In this document: piece by piece, positions 34,396-46,803 of the stretch
Numbering within the stretch: position 1 is the stretch's first letter
How the letters are laid out: every line of letters starts with the position of its first letter
Origin: Diadophis punctatus similis
Taxonomy: Eukaryota > Chordata > Lepidosauria > Squamata > Dipsadidae
DNA: 64,000 bases
Reading direction: 5' to 3'
Assembly: GCA_023053685.1 (NCBI GenBank)
Contig: JALIGW010000016.1
Span: 9,231,001-9,295,000 of the forward strand
The notes under the pieces: generated by a model
The model's database searches: none
Told to the model about the DNA's origin: nothing
What the model saw: the letters and a program-made list of their open reading frames with translations, nothing else
Position numbers and translations under genes: made by a program

Positions 34396-35888
34396 CCTCT
34401 GCCACTTACAACACATGTTTTAATGGTAAATGAGAGGTTGGTTTTGGTGGCTTGCTTTAAAGTGGGGTGTTGTTTTTTTTAAAGATATGTTTCGGATTTC
34501 TAGGTGACATTTAACAATGACATCTTTCTTAAGTAGCAAGGTTGCTATATAGAAAGAGGAAGTGATTTCTACAGAAGTGGGAAAAGTAGAAAAACAGGTT
34601 GGTCTTGCTTTCCAAAAATAAATAAAAAGGAGCTGTCCAGCATTGTTTAGTTAAAGAGTGCCTGAGTAGCCCTGTGGTTAAAATATGACCTTCTTTAAAT
34701 ACCCCCTCCCCTCCACTTATGATGGACTAATGTCATAGTTTATTGGTTTAATAAGCTTGTTTCATTTATTTCTCTTCTTCCTCCCTACATCATGATAATG
34801 AGATAAGACTATGGATAAAGATAATCTGACTTATTTATTCTCAGAGAGCAGTTTTGAACATTTCTGGCACTTTTATCTGCTATCATTATGATGTGCAGAG
34901 CTTAGAGGAGGGCTCTAGTTTGGGAAAGGTTGGTTCAAAGCAGCCCTTTGAAGCACCTTGATGGAGAGAAGCTTTTAAGTCACAGAGTGGCCATGCTGAT
35001 CCACTTTTCTAGAGGTGAGGAGGGAAGAAGGTCGGTCATCCCACTCTGTGTTCTCATTGCTCTTTCCTCAAGGCAGAATGTATTGTTTTGGTGGTGCAAT
35101 GCATCCTGCCAAACATCCTGCTTTGCGCATGCCCAATTAAGATGACTGTAATTGTTGCTCATATTCTGGGCCCAAGTGCCAAAAGAATTGGAGTCAAATT
35201 GCCAACCAAACAAGGGAAATCTAAGAGAGGTCTCCCTCCTTGAGAAGTGAATCAAAGGAAGGAAACGGAATAATCAGAATACTTTTTAACATGGCATATA
35301 TTTTACCAATGGTTAACTAACAAAAACCGAGGTTAGAATTTAAAAAGAATTCAAAGAGATAATACAAATTTGTACTGAACATATTGCAAGATGGACAAAC
35401 TAATTATTTTATGATTTTATGATTAATATTGATATGTTTATTAAGATTACTACTTTGATTAGGGTTATTGTTGTACCTTTACTTAAAATTCATTATGCCC
35501 AGACAACACGCTGTTCAGATAGACATGGGATTTTTTATGTTTTTAATGAAAAAATGTACCAATAAAACATATTTTTTTAAAAAAGAAGTAGTAGTGAATC
35601 AATCAAAGGATTCCATCTTTGTATATCAACTGTGGCATATTGACTGTAAGGAAAAGAAAGGAAACTGGAGTAGAATGTTAGTAGAGAGTAGAGAAATGTG
35701 GCTGCTTCAAACACTCACACAAATGTAACCTGGTGATGAATGTACACTATAGTTTCCTCCACCAGCTTCCATTTGTGGTGGTGCTTACATTTATTTTATA
35801 TATTTTACATATTTATATCGATGCCCATCTCTTGAAGGCATTCCGGGTGACCAACATGTTAAAACTAGACCCTATTTCACTATCAATT
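34396..35888. other. Stretch without recognised features
   Basis: About 1.5 kb of AT-rich DNA. No supported feature. Confidence 0.4.
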
Positions 35889-35903
35889 AAAAAGATCCAG
35901 GTC

Positions 35904-36989
35904 TCAAACTGAAACTTCTTCAAGACCATAGAGTTGGTCTCCACAACTGGGAGCTATACCACCAATCTGCTACACTCAATTGGATGAGGGAATGGATCAT
36001 ACTTAAAAACAGAAGGATATTAACCCTAGAGGGTTTCGATTTGCAGATTGGTTGGCATGCCTTCTTATGGGGGGGGACACCTATAAAACACACACATATT
36101 TCCGGCGACATTATATAAGAAAGAACTTATTAGATACATGGTTAACAATAAGGATCATTACAGAAGTGTTCCAAAATGGATATCACCAACTGAAGCAATT
36201 ATATACCAGAACCTCTTAGATGTAAATAAAACTGCCTTGAAGAAATTACCTCAAGAACTATTCCCTTAAAGCCGGAGCTTTTCTTATTAGGTATTTTCAG
36301 AGAAAAAATGACAAATGAAGGACAAATGAACAGCCGCAAGAATTATATATGCTCAAATCTGGAAAACTGAACAAATCCCAACTACGTTAAATCTCGTTAA
36401 TAAAGTATTTGAGTGCGCAGAACTCAGTAGGATGTCATTGGAAATGCAAGATAAAGACGATTCTGAATTCTATAAAACTTGGGACAGGTGGTATAATTGG
36501 CTTAATCAAAACAAATATCAAAAACTGCTATAATTATATGTCATAAATTAAGACAGTACAAACAATAACAAATGTCTACTTTTCTGCATAGACCGGAACA
36601 AACTATGGGGATATATACAATTTTACAAGGTCTTAAAATATTAATCAAGTTGAACAAAAGAACTGTTGTTGAAAAAGGAAAAAATGTTTTATTGTAATGA
36701 TAACTGACTGAATATAATATAATAATAGAAAAGAATAAGGAAAATATTGGAAGATATAAGGAAGATAATGATGTAAACAATAACTATATAGAATAAACAT
36801 GTTTTTGTATCACTAGGCTATAAAAGGACAGTGTCGACGGGATGGTTGACATGTATGTTCAATGTTTTCTATTTTCAAAGATATTTGATACTTTATTTGT
36901 ATATACATATGTTTATATATGTTTTTATGTTTGTTTGTATGTTTGTTAGTTTTTTTTAACATAATTAATAAAGATTATTATTTTTTTAA
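35904..36989 (+). mobile_element. L1 LINE, 5'-truncated, with 15-bp TSD
   Basis: It is flanked by aaaaagatccaggtc at 35889-35903 and 36990-37004; the site fits the L1 endonuclease preference (TT/AAAA). The 5' part matches the ORF2 region with REWIILKNRRILTLEGF; the end is aataaagattattattttt. Same family as the minus-strand copy at 10836. Confidence 0.9.
35940..36533 (+). pseudogene. L1 ORF2 C-terminal fragment, broken
   Basis: The peptide VGLHNWELYHQSATLNWMRE (near 35940) aligns by eye with GLPDWEAYYQAAALNWLREW of the copy at 12280. Stops and frame changes follow. The cysteine cluster region has been deleted or is unrecognisable. Confidence 0.7.
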
Positions 36990-37004
36990 AAAAAGATCCA
37001 GGTC

Positions 37005-37703
37005 AAGGGTGGTCCATAAACCAATCCTCCATTACAGCTAACAAACACATCCGCACTCACATAGAGTGCTATAACCATCCTGCACTTCCTGGAGAAATAC
37101 TTAGATCTTCATGGCTTTTCAGAAGGCCAGCAAGGTTTGGACAATCTACATTGGTTTAGTGCTTGCAACATTCTACAACAAAAACCCTCACATACAAGCC
37201 TGCAAAATAAGTCAGTTAAGTTATTTGTGTTTTGCAGATGTGATCAGGGGATGAAAGGAAGAGCACTGAGGTTGCAACTTGCTTAAAACTATCTAGTGGA
37301 GAAGGCATGCAGTGAACTGCGAGATTTATGGTTCAACGTTCAGTTTCTTAGTATTCTTGCTCTGCTAATTAACTGACATTATTTCACTATAAATAGTAAG
37401 CAAATGTCTGCAGCCATTTAGTAATGCAGCCTCCTGTGAAATTGATTATTTGATTATCACATTATATGAGCTAGGTGGCTAAAGCCCAGAACCATTTCCA
37501 TTGGCATTCTTCAAAAAGATAATTGCTGAAGTTGGTGAATGGGCTACCTCTGAGGAACAGAAATCACACACAGATACTTGGGCTGCCATCTTGATTTTTG
37601 GGACATACCTTGTGGATGTCTCTGCATTTAGAGATCCTTCCTGGATCAGGTATGTGGTGTGATACCAAAGGGGTCAACCAGGTGCTTCTGTGGTTCATCA
37701 TAC
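37005..37703. other. Stretch without recognised features
   Basis: No supported feature. Confidence 0.4.
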
Positions 37704-37934
37704 AGAGCCACGGTGGTGCAGTGGTTAGAATGCAGTACTGCAGGCTACTTCTGCTGCCTGCAATTTGGCAGTTCGTATCTCACCAGGCTCAAGGTTGACT
37801 CAGCCTTCCATCCTTCCGAGGTGGGTCAAATGAGGACCCAGAGTGTTGGGGACAATATGCTGACTCTGTAAACCGCTTAGAGAGGACTGTAAAAGCACTA
37901 TGAAGCAGTATATAAGTCTAAGTGCTATTGCTAT
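37704..37934 (+). mobile_element. tRNA-derived squamate SINE
   Basis: Head agagccacggtggtgcagtg with gttagaatgc (A box), B box gttcgtatctcaccagg, body, and 3' end gtgctattgctat. Full length. Confidence 0.9.
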
Positions 37935-38829
37935 CTCCAACAACTGCGATTCAGATTCATTTTGTCTTTGATCTGATGGCTGCATGTTTGTATCAACCCT
38001 GTTTGTAGCCATGGATAGAGTTGACTTCCATTAATTTTATTTTGGTCCCCTTTAAAGCCATCTGAGATGTGACGGAGATGTGATTGGGACACCATATTTT
38101 TTAAATCATTCTTGTCTCTTTCAAGGGTTGTCCTCAAATAGGTAGGCCTATGACAGAAAGAGAAATAATCCTTTTGTCCATTTTCCATGTTTCATGGAAC
38201 CCTTTGCATAATTGTATATATCTTCACTCTTGCAGCATCTAGCAGCATGTGTGAACTGACTCCATTGCCCAAATTGATCCCCCCCCCGATAGTGTGACAG
38301 CTTACCTGTGTGATTTAATGGGACTCTATCAAGCATGCCAAATGTGAAATGATTTGAAGGAACATCATTCAGATGCAGACTGCATCCCTCATGAAGAGGA
38401 AAGATGGGATGGTAGTCGATAAAGATCTCAGCCTAGTCAAGAGTTAATTTGCTGTGGGTCCCAATATTGTACAAATTGAGACAGTATGTTTATTTTGTGA
38501 TTATAGGTGTTCTAGAACTCAAGCAGGACTGAGTAAACTATGGTCGAGTAAACATGAATTTGCTGTTTAACAATATGGGTGAAGAACATACAAAAGATGT
38601 AAATTTATATTGTACTAGAGGGCAGGGCCATTACAAGTGGATTAAAATTGTAAGAAAGAGATTCAGGCTATAGATTAGAAGAAACTGAAGGCCGTGCATG
38701 AAATAATGAGTATTTCTTTCCTTAAAGTTTTGAAACAGTTGCTGTCAGACATCCTCAAGTGGCAAGTAGGAAGGGCAGGTTGGCTGCTAAGGTACCTTCC
38801 AACTCTACGATTAGCATCTTCCTGTAAAC
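37935..38829. other. Stretch without recognised features
   Basis: No supported feature. Confidence 0.4.
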
Positions 38830-38965
38830 CAGTGTTTCCCAACCTTGGCAACTTGAAGATGTCTGGACTTCAACTCCCAGAATTCCCCAGCCAGCGAATG
38901 CTGGCTGGGGAATTCTGGGAGTTGAAGTCCAGACATCTTCAAGTTGCCAAGGTTGGGAAACACTG
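38830..38965. mobile_element. Perfect palindromic hAT-type MITE
   Basis: 136 bp, arms exact reverse complements, 4-base centre gaat (the complement orientation of the copy at 32596). Flanked by ctgtaaac at 38822-38829 and 38966-38973. Confidence 0.97.
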
Positions 38966-38973
38966 CTGTAAAC

Positions 38974-39299
38974 CATTGTGGAAAGTGGAAATTCAAACAC
39001 AACTTGAATTGATTGGCATTTGCAAGGTGGTACATTCTATAAAGTATATCTTGATGATCCCAAACCGACTAGCTTCCAAGATCTTTTCTGTCAACAGATC
39101 AAGCGGTGGTTCTTACATATAAAGCCCCATTTCCAGGTAGGCTGTCATAAGAAGAGTTATATAAAACACAGAATAAATATTGTACCTCTTTTTAAAAAGC
39201 TGGCTGGCATTCCAGGGACACATACCTACATTCAGGTAAAACCAGAATGTTCAGACCACGATAGAGTCCTTTTACATATGACCTGTAAGACAACTTACT
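38974..39299. other. Short unassigned stretch
   Basis: No supported feature. Confidence 0.4.
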
Positions 39300-39307
39300 G
39301 TACCTAT

Positions 39308-39707
39308 CAGTGTTGGGTTCCTACCAGTGCGGTCCACTCTATAGCACCCGGTAGCGGCCCGCTGGTGACATCACAGTACCGGTGCGGTCGGTTGCCGGTG
39401 CCTGGGTGCCAATTTTTTTTAAAAAAAATTAATTTTTTTAAAAAAATTTCTTCTGCGCATGCCCAGAAGCTGAGTTTCTGACATTGCTCATGCGCTGCCT
39501 TCCTACCCCACAGTGAGTCCAAGCAGGGGAGGATGGCTGAGGGAGCGCGTGAGACGCTGAAAGAATGGGCAGCAGGACCTATCTCAGTTCCCCTCCCTTC
39601 AGCAGTCTGAGAAGCCATGCCCACCCAGTCACATGGCTGGCAAGCCACACCCACAAAATAAGCCATGCCCACAGAGTGGTAGTGAAAAAATTAGGAACCC
39701 GCCCCTG
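39308..39707. mobile_element. Non-autonomous hAT element with perfect TSD
   Basis: Ends cagtgttgggttcctacc and aggaacccgcccctg, flanked by gtacctat at 39300-39307 and 39708-39715. It is the shorter sister of 33888; the internal duplication of the longer copy is absent. Confidence 0.93.
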
Positions 39708-39878
39708 GTACCTATATATAAAACCTCCCCCTTTATGTCTATGGTGATTCTCAGTCCTCCAGGTCATGGTTGTCCCAAAGATTTTTTTTTTCCCAAGAGG
39801 CAACTGGACTTTCCGATTTTTCTTTGAAGAGGTTTTGCTTCTCATCCAAGCTTCTTCCACTCCTCTTTTATATGTTTG

Positions 39879-39989
<111 letters not shown>

Positions 39990-40083
39990 CAAGGACCCTT
40001 AAATACAGCAGGGCAGATGGCAAAGCCCAGTTCCTTTGCGCTGATCTTGAAGTGCTAAACAGGATCAGTAGCAGCGCCTAGAT

Positions 40084-40394
40084 CAGTGGTTCCCAACCTG
40101 TGGTATGCGAGGGCCTTCCAGGTGGTACGCGAACACTTTTGGGGTCATGAACAATTTTTAGTTAGTTATTTTGTACTTCACAAAAATGTTTACTGCCTAA
40201 CACAAGATAATCTGGCAACGATTTGCAACTGTTGCCATACGCCACCCACCTGGTCCCAGCCAAAAAAGGAACGGTACAATTATGGAAATAAAGTGATATC
40301 TGATCGAATTTAGTTTCTCTGGAACCAGGTGGTACGCGGCGACTGTACGGGACCTCCAAGTGGTACTCGATCACAAAAAGGCTGGGAACCACTG
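40084..40394. mobile_element. Non-autonomous hAT element beside the GUCY1A2 promoter
   Basis: Ends cagtggttcccaacct and ggctgggaaccactg, flanked by gcctagat at 40076-40083 and 40395-40402. It has an internal 'ggtggtacgcg' motif near both ends. The CpG-rich region starts right after its right duplication. Confidence 0.95.
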
Positions 40395-40923
40395 GCCTAG
40401 ATCGTGTGGGACCCATTCAGACGCGCAAGCCTTGCGTGTAGGGTCCCAGCCTTCCCGGGAGCTAGTTCAACGCGGGAACCAGCTTGCGGCTGACTCTTTG
40501 CCTGCTTCCCCCCCCCCCCAGAGCAGAGCATTCCCCTGGGCTTCGCCCTGCGCAACCAGGGGGTCTTTTGAAAAAGCCAGGCCTCGGCAGCCGGAGGAGC
40601 TCCGAGACCCGATGCTTCTCTTTTAAATTTGGCGACAGGCGAGGCGCACCTTCCCGCGGCGAGCACGTGACGGCCGCGGAGGCGCGGGGAGGCGGGCCAA
40701 GCGACCCGGGGAGGCAGGCAGGCAGGCAGGCAGGCGGCGGCAGCAGGGCCAGAGGAGGGAAGAAAGGGAGGCAGCGCCGGGCAGAGAAGGAGGGCAGCGG
40801 ACGGAGGCGTCGCCTTTAAATGCTCTCAGCCGGGCGGCGGCGCGAAGGCAGCGCGCGTGGAGCCTCTGGGCGAGGGGAAGAAAAAAAAAAAAGAGAGAAA
40901 GCGAGAGAAAGCGCTCCCGGACC

Positions 40924-40986
40924 ATGAGCAGCCCAGCCGGCTCCGTCGCCCTGCGGGATTCCCTTGCCGCTCCGCCGTCTCTCTGA
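40924..40986 (+). CDS. Upstream ORF in the GUCY1A2 leader
   Basis: An ATG with an A at -3 (accATGa) opens a 20-codon frame (MSSPAGSVALRDSLAAPPSL) that stops at 40984-40986, 42 bases before the main ATG. If the leader starts upstream of 40924, ribosomes would meet this start first. It may reduce translation of the main frame or may be only a chance ORF; the peptide resembles nothing I know. Confidence 0.4.
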   Translation: MSSPAGSVALRDSLAAPPSL

Positions 40987-41028
40987 AGCCCCTCTCCGGC
41001 TGATGCTTCCTCCTCCTCCCCCGCCAGC

Positions 41029-41334
41029 ATGTCCCGGCGAAAGATCTCCTCGGAATCCTTCAGCTCGCTCGGCTCGGACTACCTGGAGACCAGCCCGGAG
41101 GAAGAAAGCGAGTGCCCGGTGGCCAGGCTTCTCTGGAACGGCAGCCGGAGCCCCGCTGCCCAGTCCGGGGCTACCACTCCGGTCGCGACCGTTCCACCAC
41201 CGCCGCCGGAGGCTTTGGCGGCTGCGGCGGGTCTCCCCGGCCCGGTCCCCGCGGGTTCCCGGAGGGCTCCTCGCAGAAGGCGGGTTAACCTCGACTCCCT
41301 GGGCGAGAGCATCAGCCGCCTCGCCGCCCCCACG
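41029..41334 (+). CDS. GUCY1A2: GUCY1A2 exon 1: soluble guanylate cyclase alpha-2, N-terminus
   Basis: The alpha-2 subunit pairs with the beta-1 subunit to form the nitric-oxide-sensitive cyclase that makes cGMP from GTP in the cytoplasm and at membranes. This exon encodes 102 residues: a serine-rich start (MSRRKISSESFSSLGSDYLE), an acidic patch (TSPEEESE), a low-complexity Pro/Ala region, a basic run (RRAPRRRRV) and the closing block NLDSLGESISRL. Both ends match the alpha-2 N-terminus as I remember it from mammals. The Pro/Ala middle is expected to vary. The H-NOX-like, PAS, coiled-coil and catalytic domains are in later exons outside the window. The ATG has A at -3. The exon ends in phase 0 at ACG|gtaaat. 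Confidence is high for the family member and the exon end. Confidence 0.9.
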
Positions 41335-41340
41335 GTAAAT
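41335..41340 (+). other. GUCY1A2: Splice donor of GUCY1A2 exon 1
   Basis: The sequence cacg|gtaaat fits a U2-type donor. Right of it the frame loses its GUCY1A2 character (phenylalanine run, glycine and tryptophan-rich), which supports the exon end here. Confidence 0.8.
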
Positions 41341-42116
<776 letters not shown>

Positions 42117-42209
42117 TAGTCGGAAACATCAGGAATCCCCAGACCCTTCGAAGTGGCTCCTTAGAGTTATTTTGGAGGATTCCCTTCTCATTTAGCCCCT
42201 CTGGTTTTC

Positions 42210-42285
42210 TTATTTATTTATTTATTTATTTGGTTTTCTTATATGCCGCCCAACTCCCGAAGGACTCAGGGCGGCGTACAACAGA
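42210..42285 (-). mobile_element. L2-like LINE tail fragment
   Basis: The minus strand reads the 3' UTR end (ttgtacgccgccctgagtcc, ttcgggagttgggcggcata) with an (aaat)n tail on the left. It matches the tails at 8600, 18580 and 55560. Confidence 0.75.
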
Positions 42286-45200
42286 AAAAATACAATTTAA
42301 TTCTTTATGGAATTTTCCAAAGGCTGCCCCCCCCCGTCTTTTCTTTGTTTTCCTCCAACTGCACATCGAGTTCCTTATGGGGGTAAAAAGGGGGGGGGCA
42401 GAATAAATGTCACCTTTAATTGACATCTTTTAATTGGCAGCATTCAATCCCTCCAGAAGACACCAAAGGCGAGGAGTGCAATGCTGCTTCTGTACTTATC
42501 CCAAAATATTTGATTCTTCTACTGCTCCCCTAACCACCCTAGTGGGGTTATTCTCTTGAGAAATCTCCCGTGTAAGCCCTACAGAAAAAAAGAACAGAAT
42601 GAAAAGAAACCCTGTAAGTTCGGACAGAGTTTTTACTGAATACTTGTGGCAGGGGAGTATTACTGTTTCATAGCCTCCCCCCCCCACTCCCAAGCTTCTA
42701 TTCTGCACCGAAGCTTTCCAGAGAAATCTAGATAATGAAAAGCAGAATGCCCGTCCAGATAGGCCTTTGGTCCAGGTCTACAGAGCTTTTTCCTTGGTCC
42801 TCTTTTGCTATTTGTAAGACTCCTGACGGCCTGTGAATGGTAGTCCAACATTCCATTCTCTGATTCTTGCTGTGACACATATAATCTGACTCAGACAGTT
42901 TTGTTTATTGTCTTACCATGCTGTAGTGTTCTTGTGAGAACACGGAGAGAACATGGCTGAGATGTTTACTTCCCATGAATCATCTTCCAATAGAACACAG
43001 TCCTCCTTTTTCCTCTTTCCAAAGTTTATTTTCACTTCTTGGATCAGAAAGGCTTGTTGTTTCCCATACTTCTTATCAAAGATAACTTAAGACTTTTCTC
43101 TACTCAACTTCAGCCTTTATCCCATAATTGCCGGTTCCTGCTCATTTCCCCTTTCTCTCCAATCTTGGCTGCTAATCCTTTCATTTATTGGTACATCCCA
43201 TTCCAACAGAGATCTTGGAAGTACTCTAATTCAGCCTGATCCTTTCCAGCTGTGGAGTCTTGCACGGACTCCTGACTGGAATTATGTCCCCCCCATCATT
43301 AAAAAAGTCTAAAGATGGAAAATTAATTTGTTTCCCTTTATCTCTTGGCTATTCCATATGGTTTCTGCCAAGCTGCTTTGAATTCTGAACTTGTTTGTTT
43401 CTCCTAGGGAAAGAAATGGCCAAGTGCAACTTGGTTACATACTGCTTTGCTTTATGTAATGCCATCAGTTTTGTCTGTATTCTCTAGAGATGTTCATTTG
43501 TCTTATGAGAAAAGTCCCATGCATAAGAAACTGGTCTTTGCTCTTTTAATTGCCCTGTATTAAACTTGTTCATTGCAGCTCTGGTAATTTTGCTCAACGA
43601 TGTCTGATAGTTCCCACCATTTTAGTCCAGCTATTGGTTATTTTTGTGGCTGCAAGACCATGTTACAAAAAGGCAGTATGATGACTTTTAGAAGATGCTG
43701 CTAGGAATCTCATCAAGATAGCAAAGAACCATAGGAAAGGTTCTAGTTCCTAAGTGAGGCATTATCTAGAATGCAGAAAAGGGAGGATCTAAGAAATTAT
43801 TATGAGAGCTTTGCAGGAAGGGGAGAAGGAAGGTCCTGATCTTAGATTCCTAAAACATGGAACTGTTCTGGAGTTCTGGAAGGAGTCATTATTTGGAATT
43901 AGTAAATATTTATACTCCTTACAACCAAATGCTGGAGTAAAATGCCAGCCAGTCTTTCCCCCAAAAATACTCTGTTTAATTCTCCCCTCCCATCTGCTTT
44001 CAATCCCTTTTGGCAAAAGTTAGCTGATTTTCTGAGTCTGTTGAATGTGCTTTAATTCTCATTCAGTTCCTGTGGGGTTTTTCCTTGCTCTCTCTCTCTC
44101 TGTTTGTGTGTGCGTGCACATAGAATATGTGTGTGTGTGTTTTTATATGTGTGTGTGCGCGCACATAGAATATCTGTGTGTGTTTAGAGTGTGCGTGTTT
44201 AGTGTGTGTGTGTGTAAACCATCTATCTATCTGTCCATCCATCCATCGATCCAGAATATAAGCAGCTGGAGAAGGGCAATTCGGAGCAGGGAACTGGGAA
44301 ATGTTTCTGCAACATTTCTCCTGATAAGCACTATCACAAGAGCTAAAAATAAAATAGTTACAATTATATGGCACCTATACATAGTTCCAGAATCTGTTTT
44401 CAGTTATATAATTCATCCCTTGGATATGCCACTGCCTTCTTCGTAAAAGCCATTCTATCACTATTGCAAAGAGGCAGAACAAATGATAAAGCTATGGGGA
44501 TTACTTTAATGCTGGTTGCCTGTAGTCATCTGGACAGGGACCAGATTAGCCCCAGTTTAATTTCTCTCTCCGTCCCATAGTTGGCATGCCCTTTTATGGT
44601 ATATTACTGAGAAATCCGCCTTTACTATAGTTGAGGAATATTCAACAGTTTCTTGGCTTGAAAGGAATGTGAAACCAATCATATTAGAGCAATGGTATAT
44701 ATGTTGATGCTCTGTCAATGAAAATAAAAACCTCTTTAGATATCTGCTTAGAAAGATTGGAGGACGTAGCCATCTTCAATACGGATCTATAGTGCACCCA
44801 TCATCTTCCATTTTATTTTGTGAAACTCATTGCATAATATTTAATGAAGTGTGCAATACGTTAAAGGTGAAATTAGTACCTGTGAAAACTTTGGATCAAT
44901 TTCAGTTGGGGGTTAAGGTTTTTTTTTAAAAAATAATCTATGCAATATCGATACATGTTGATCTGTTGTGTCCAGAAGTGCAAATGTGACTCTCCCCTGC
45001 AGTGTTTGGGTTTTCATTGAACAATGCGTAGTCTTTTCATGACCAACAGATCTGAGATATTTACTTTAAGAGGATCACTGAGCTTTCGATCTGTTTTAGA
45101 ATAGTTCATGTTGGAGGTAGTAAAATCATGAGGGTGTCCAAATTTTTATTTTGAACATGGATAGAAGCCATTATATATGCCTGTATGGGTCAGACGCCAA

Positions 45201-46473
45201 CAGTAACAAGTTGGTAGCTTCATTTTGATTTCTGACTTCAGACAGACGTATAGTAAATTAGATCACCTTTATTCCCTTCCCTTCAAATATAATGCATTTA
45301 CCCTGAAGCTTATTTTTTATTTTGACTTTTAATGAAATATTTTTAGATGAGCTTCAAAAAAAAAAGTGGGGGGGGGGAAACCTAGGCCACAAGAAAATTT
45401 TCATGCAGTGAAATTTGGATAGTCCCATGTGGAGTGTGATTTGGCAAAAAGATATTAGAAATATTTTTAATGCTAGATATTGGAAGTATTTTTTCAGAAA
45501 CGTTGTGGGCAGAATAGATTCATGCATGCTATTTTTGCTAGAGCTGAGAAATTGCTGTATAAAACAAGCTTATATACTATGGGCAACTTATTGCCTGTAA
45601 GTGATAGGAATCTGTGTGATTTGTCAACTGTAACCAACCTCCCGATATTTTGAAAAGATTTGTATCTGAACTTGGTTGCATTGTTAGCTTATCAAAGAAA
45701 AGGGTTCCTTTTGCTTTTGACATTTTCATTCTATTCATCATGACAAGTTTATATTCAATAGGGTACATCAGGAAAGATAAGGAGAATTACCAATGGGTTG
45801 AAGAGAGAGAGAATTTTCTTTATACGCCTGTTAGATAGTTCAGTATAAATGGAATTTCATTAATTTGTTCCCCTCTTTCTGCATAGGCAGACCCACAGCT
45901 GATGCTGCAATATTGGATGAAGAATCCCAACTGACCTTTGTCATATTTTTTGAAAAATAATACAATTGCTTAATAAAGCAATGGCATAATTTTAGTGGTT
46001 TTTGAACAGCACATTTAAAGAGATTTGAAGAAACGTATTGTATTATTTCAAGCTCTCTAGCACTTCCAGATTTAGCAATTATATTTTCACACTTTTGGGG
46101 ATCATTAAGCTAATTGCAACAAGATGATTTTAGAGATGTAGATTTTCAGATTCTGGGGAATATTTATATTTTACTGGTAATCTGACAAAACAAGCACAGA
46201 TTAAGTCAGGAGCATTCCATTAATAGTTGTGGTCTCTTAGTCTTTTTCTTCTTCTTCTACTTCTCAGATTATAAATTGATTTTTTACATTGAAACTGAAA
46301 CCACAGACTCTTATAGCTATTCTTTACAAGTCATTACTCTAAAGTATTAGCTATTGCAGCTCTCTGTCACTAGAAAGATTTTAGGGTACAGTTTTTCATT
46401 ACATTTAATAATAAATATTTTTTTACTCCGTTCATGTCTTAAATTGCTTTATATGCTTAATGTAATTGTGAAT
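42286..46473. other. Intronic DNA without recognised elements
   Basis: About 4.2 kb. GT-rich tracts and TATC/CATC-type short repeats lie at 44095-44255. No exon-like frame with splice sites, no transposon ends and no RNA gene were found. Confidence 0.45.
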
Positions 46474-46481
46474 GCCTAAAG

Positions 46482-46795
46482 CAGGGGTGTCAAACTCAAG
46501 ACCCGGGGACAGGATCCTGCCCGGGGGTTGCTTAGATCTGGCCCGCGGGGCCGCCCTGGAAACAGCGAAGAACCGACCCACGGTGGCTTCGTTTTTGCTG
46601 GCAGAGGGTTGTGGCAGCAGAAAACGGAGCCCGGGAGCCCATTTTCACTGGCAGAGCGCTCGGGCCATCACAGGCGCTCCCAACAAGAGTGACGTTGAGC
46701 TGGCCACAGCCACCCTGGCCATGCCCCCCACAGCCCCCCCGAGGTCAAAAACAACCCTGATGCAGCCCTCAATGAAATCAAGTTTGACATCCCTG
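46482..46795. mobile_element. Non-autonomous hAT element with perfect TSD
   Basis: Ends caggggtgtcaaactcaag and agtttgacatccctg, flanked by gcctaaag at 46474-46481 and 46796-46803. GC-rich interior. Confidence 0.95.
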
Positions 46796-46803
46796 GCCTA
46801 AAG

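Noticed and set aside
40484..41030. ORFs on both strands in the CpG island
   Set aside because: GC-rich DNA has few stops; Pro/Arg/Gly-rich composition and no recognisable family.
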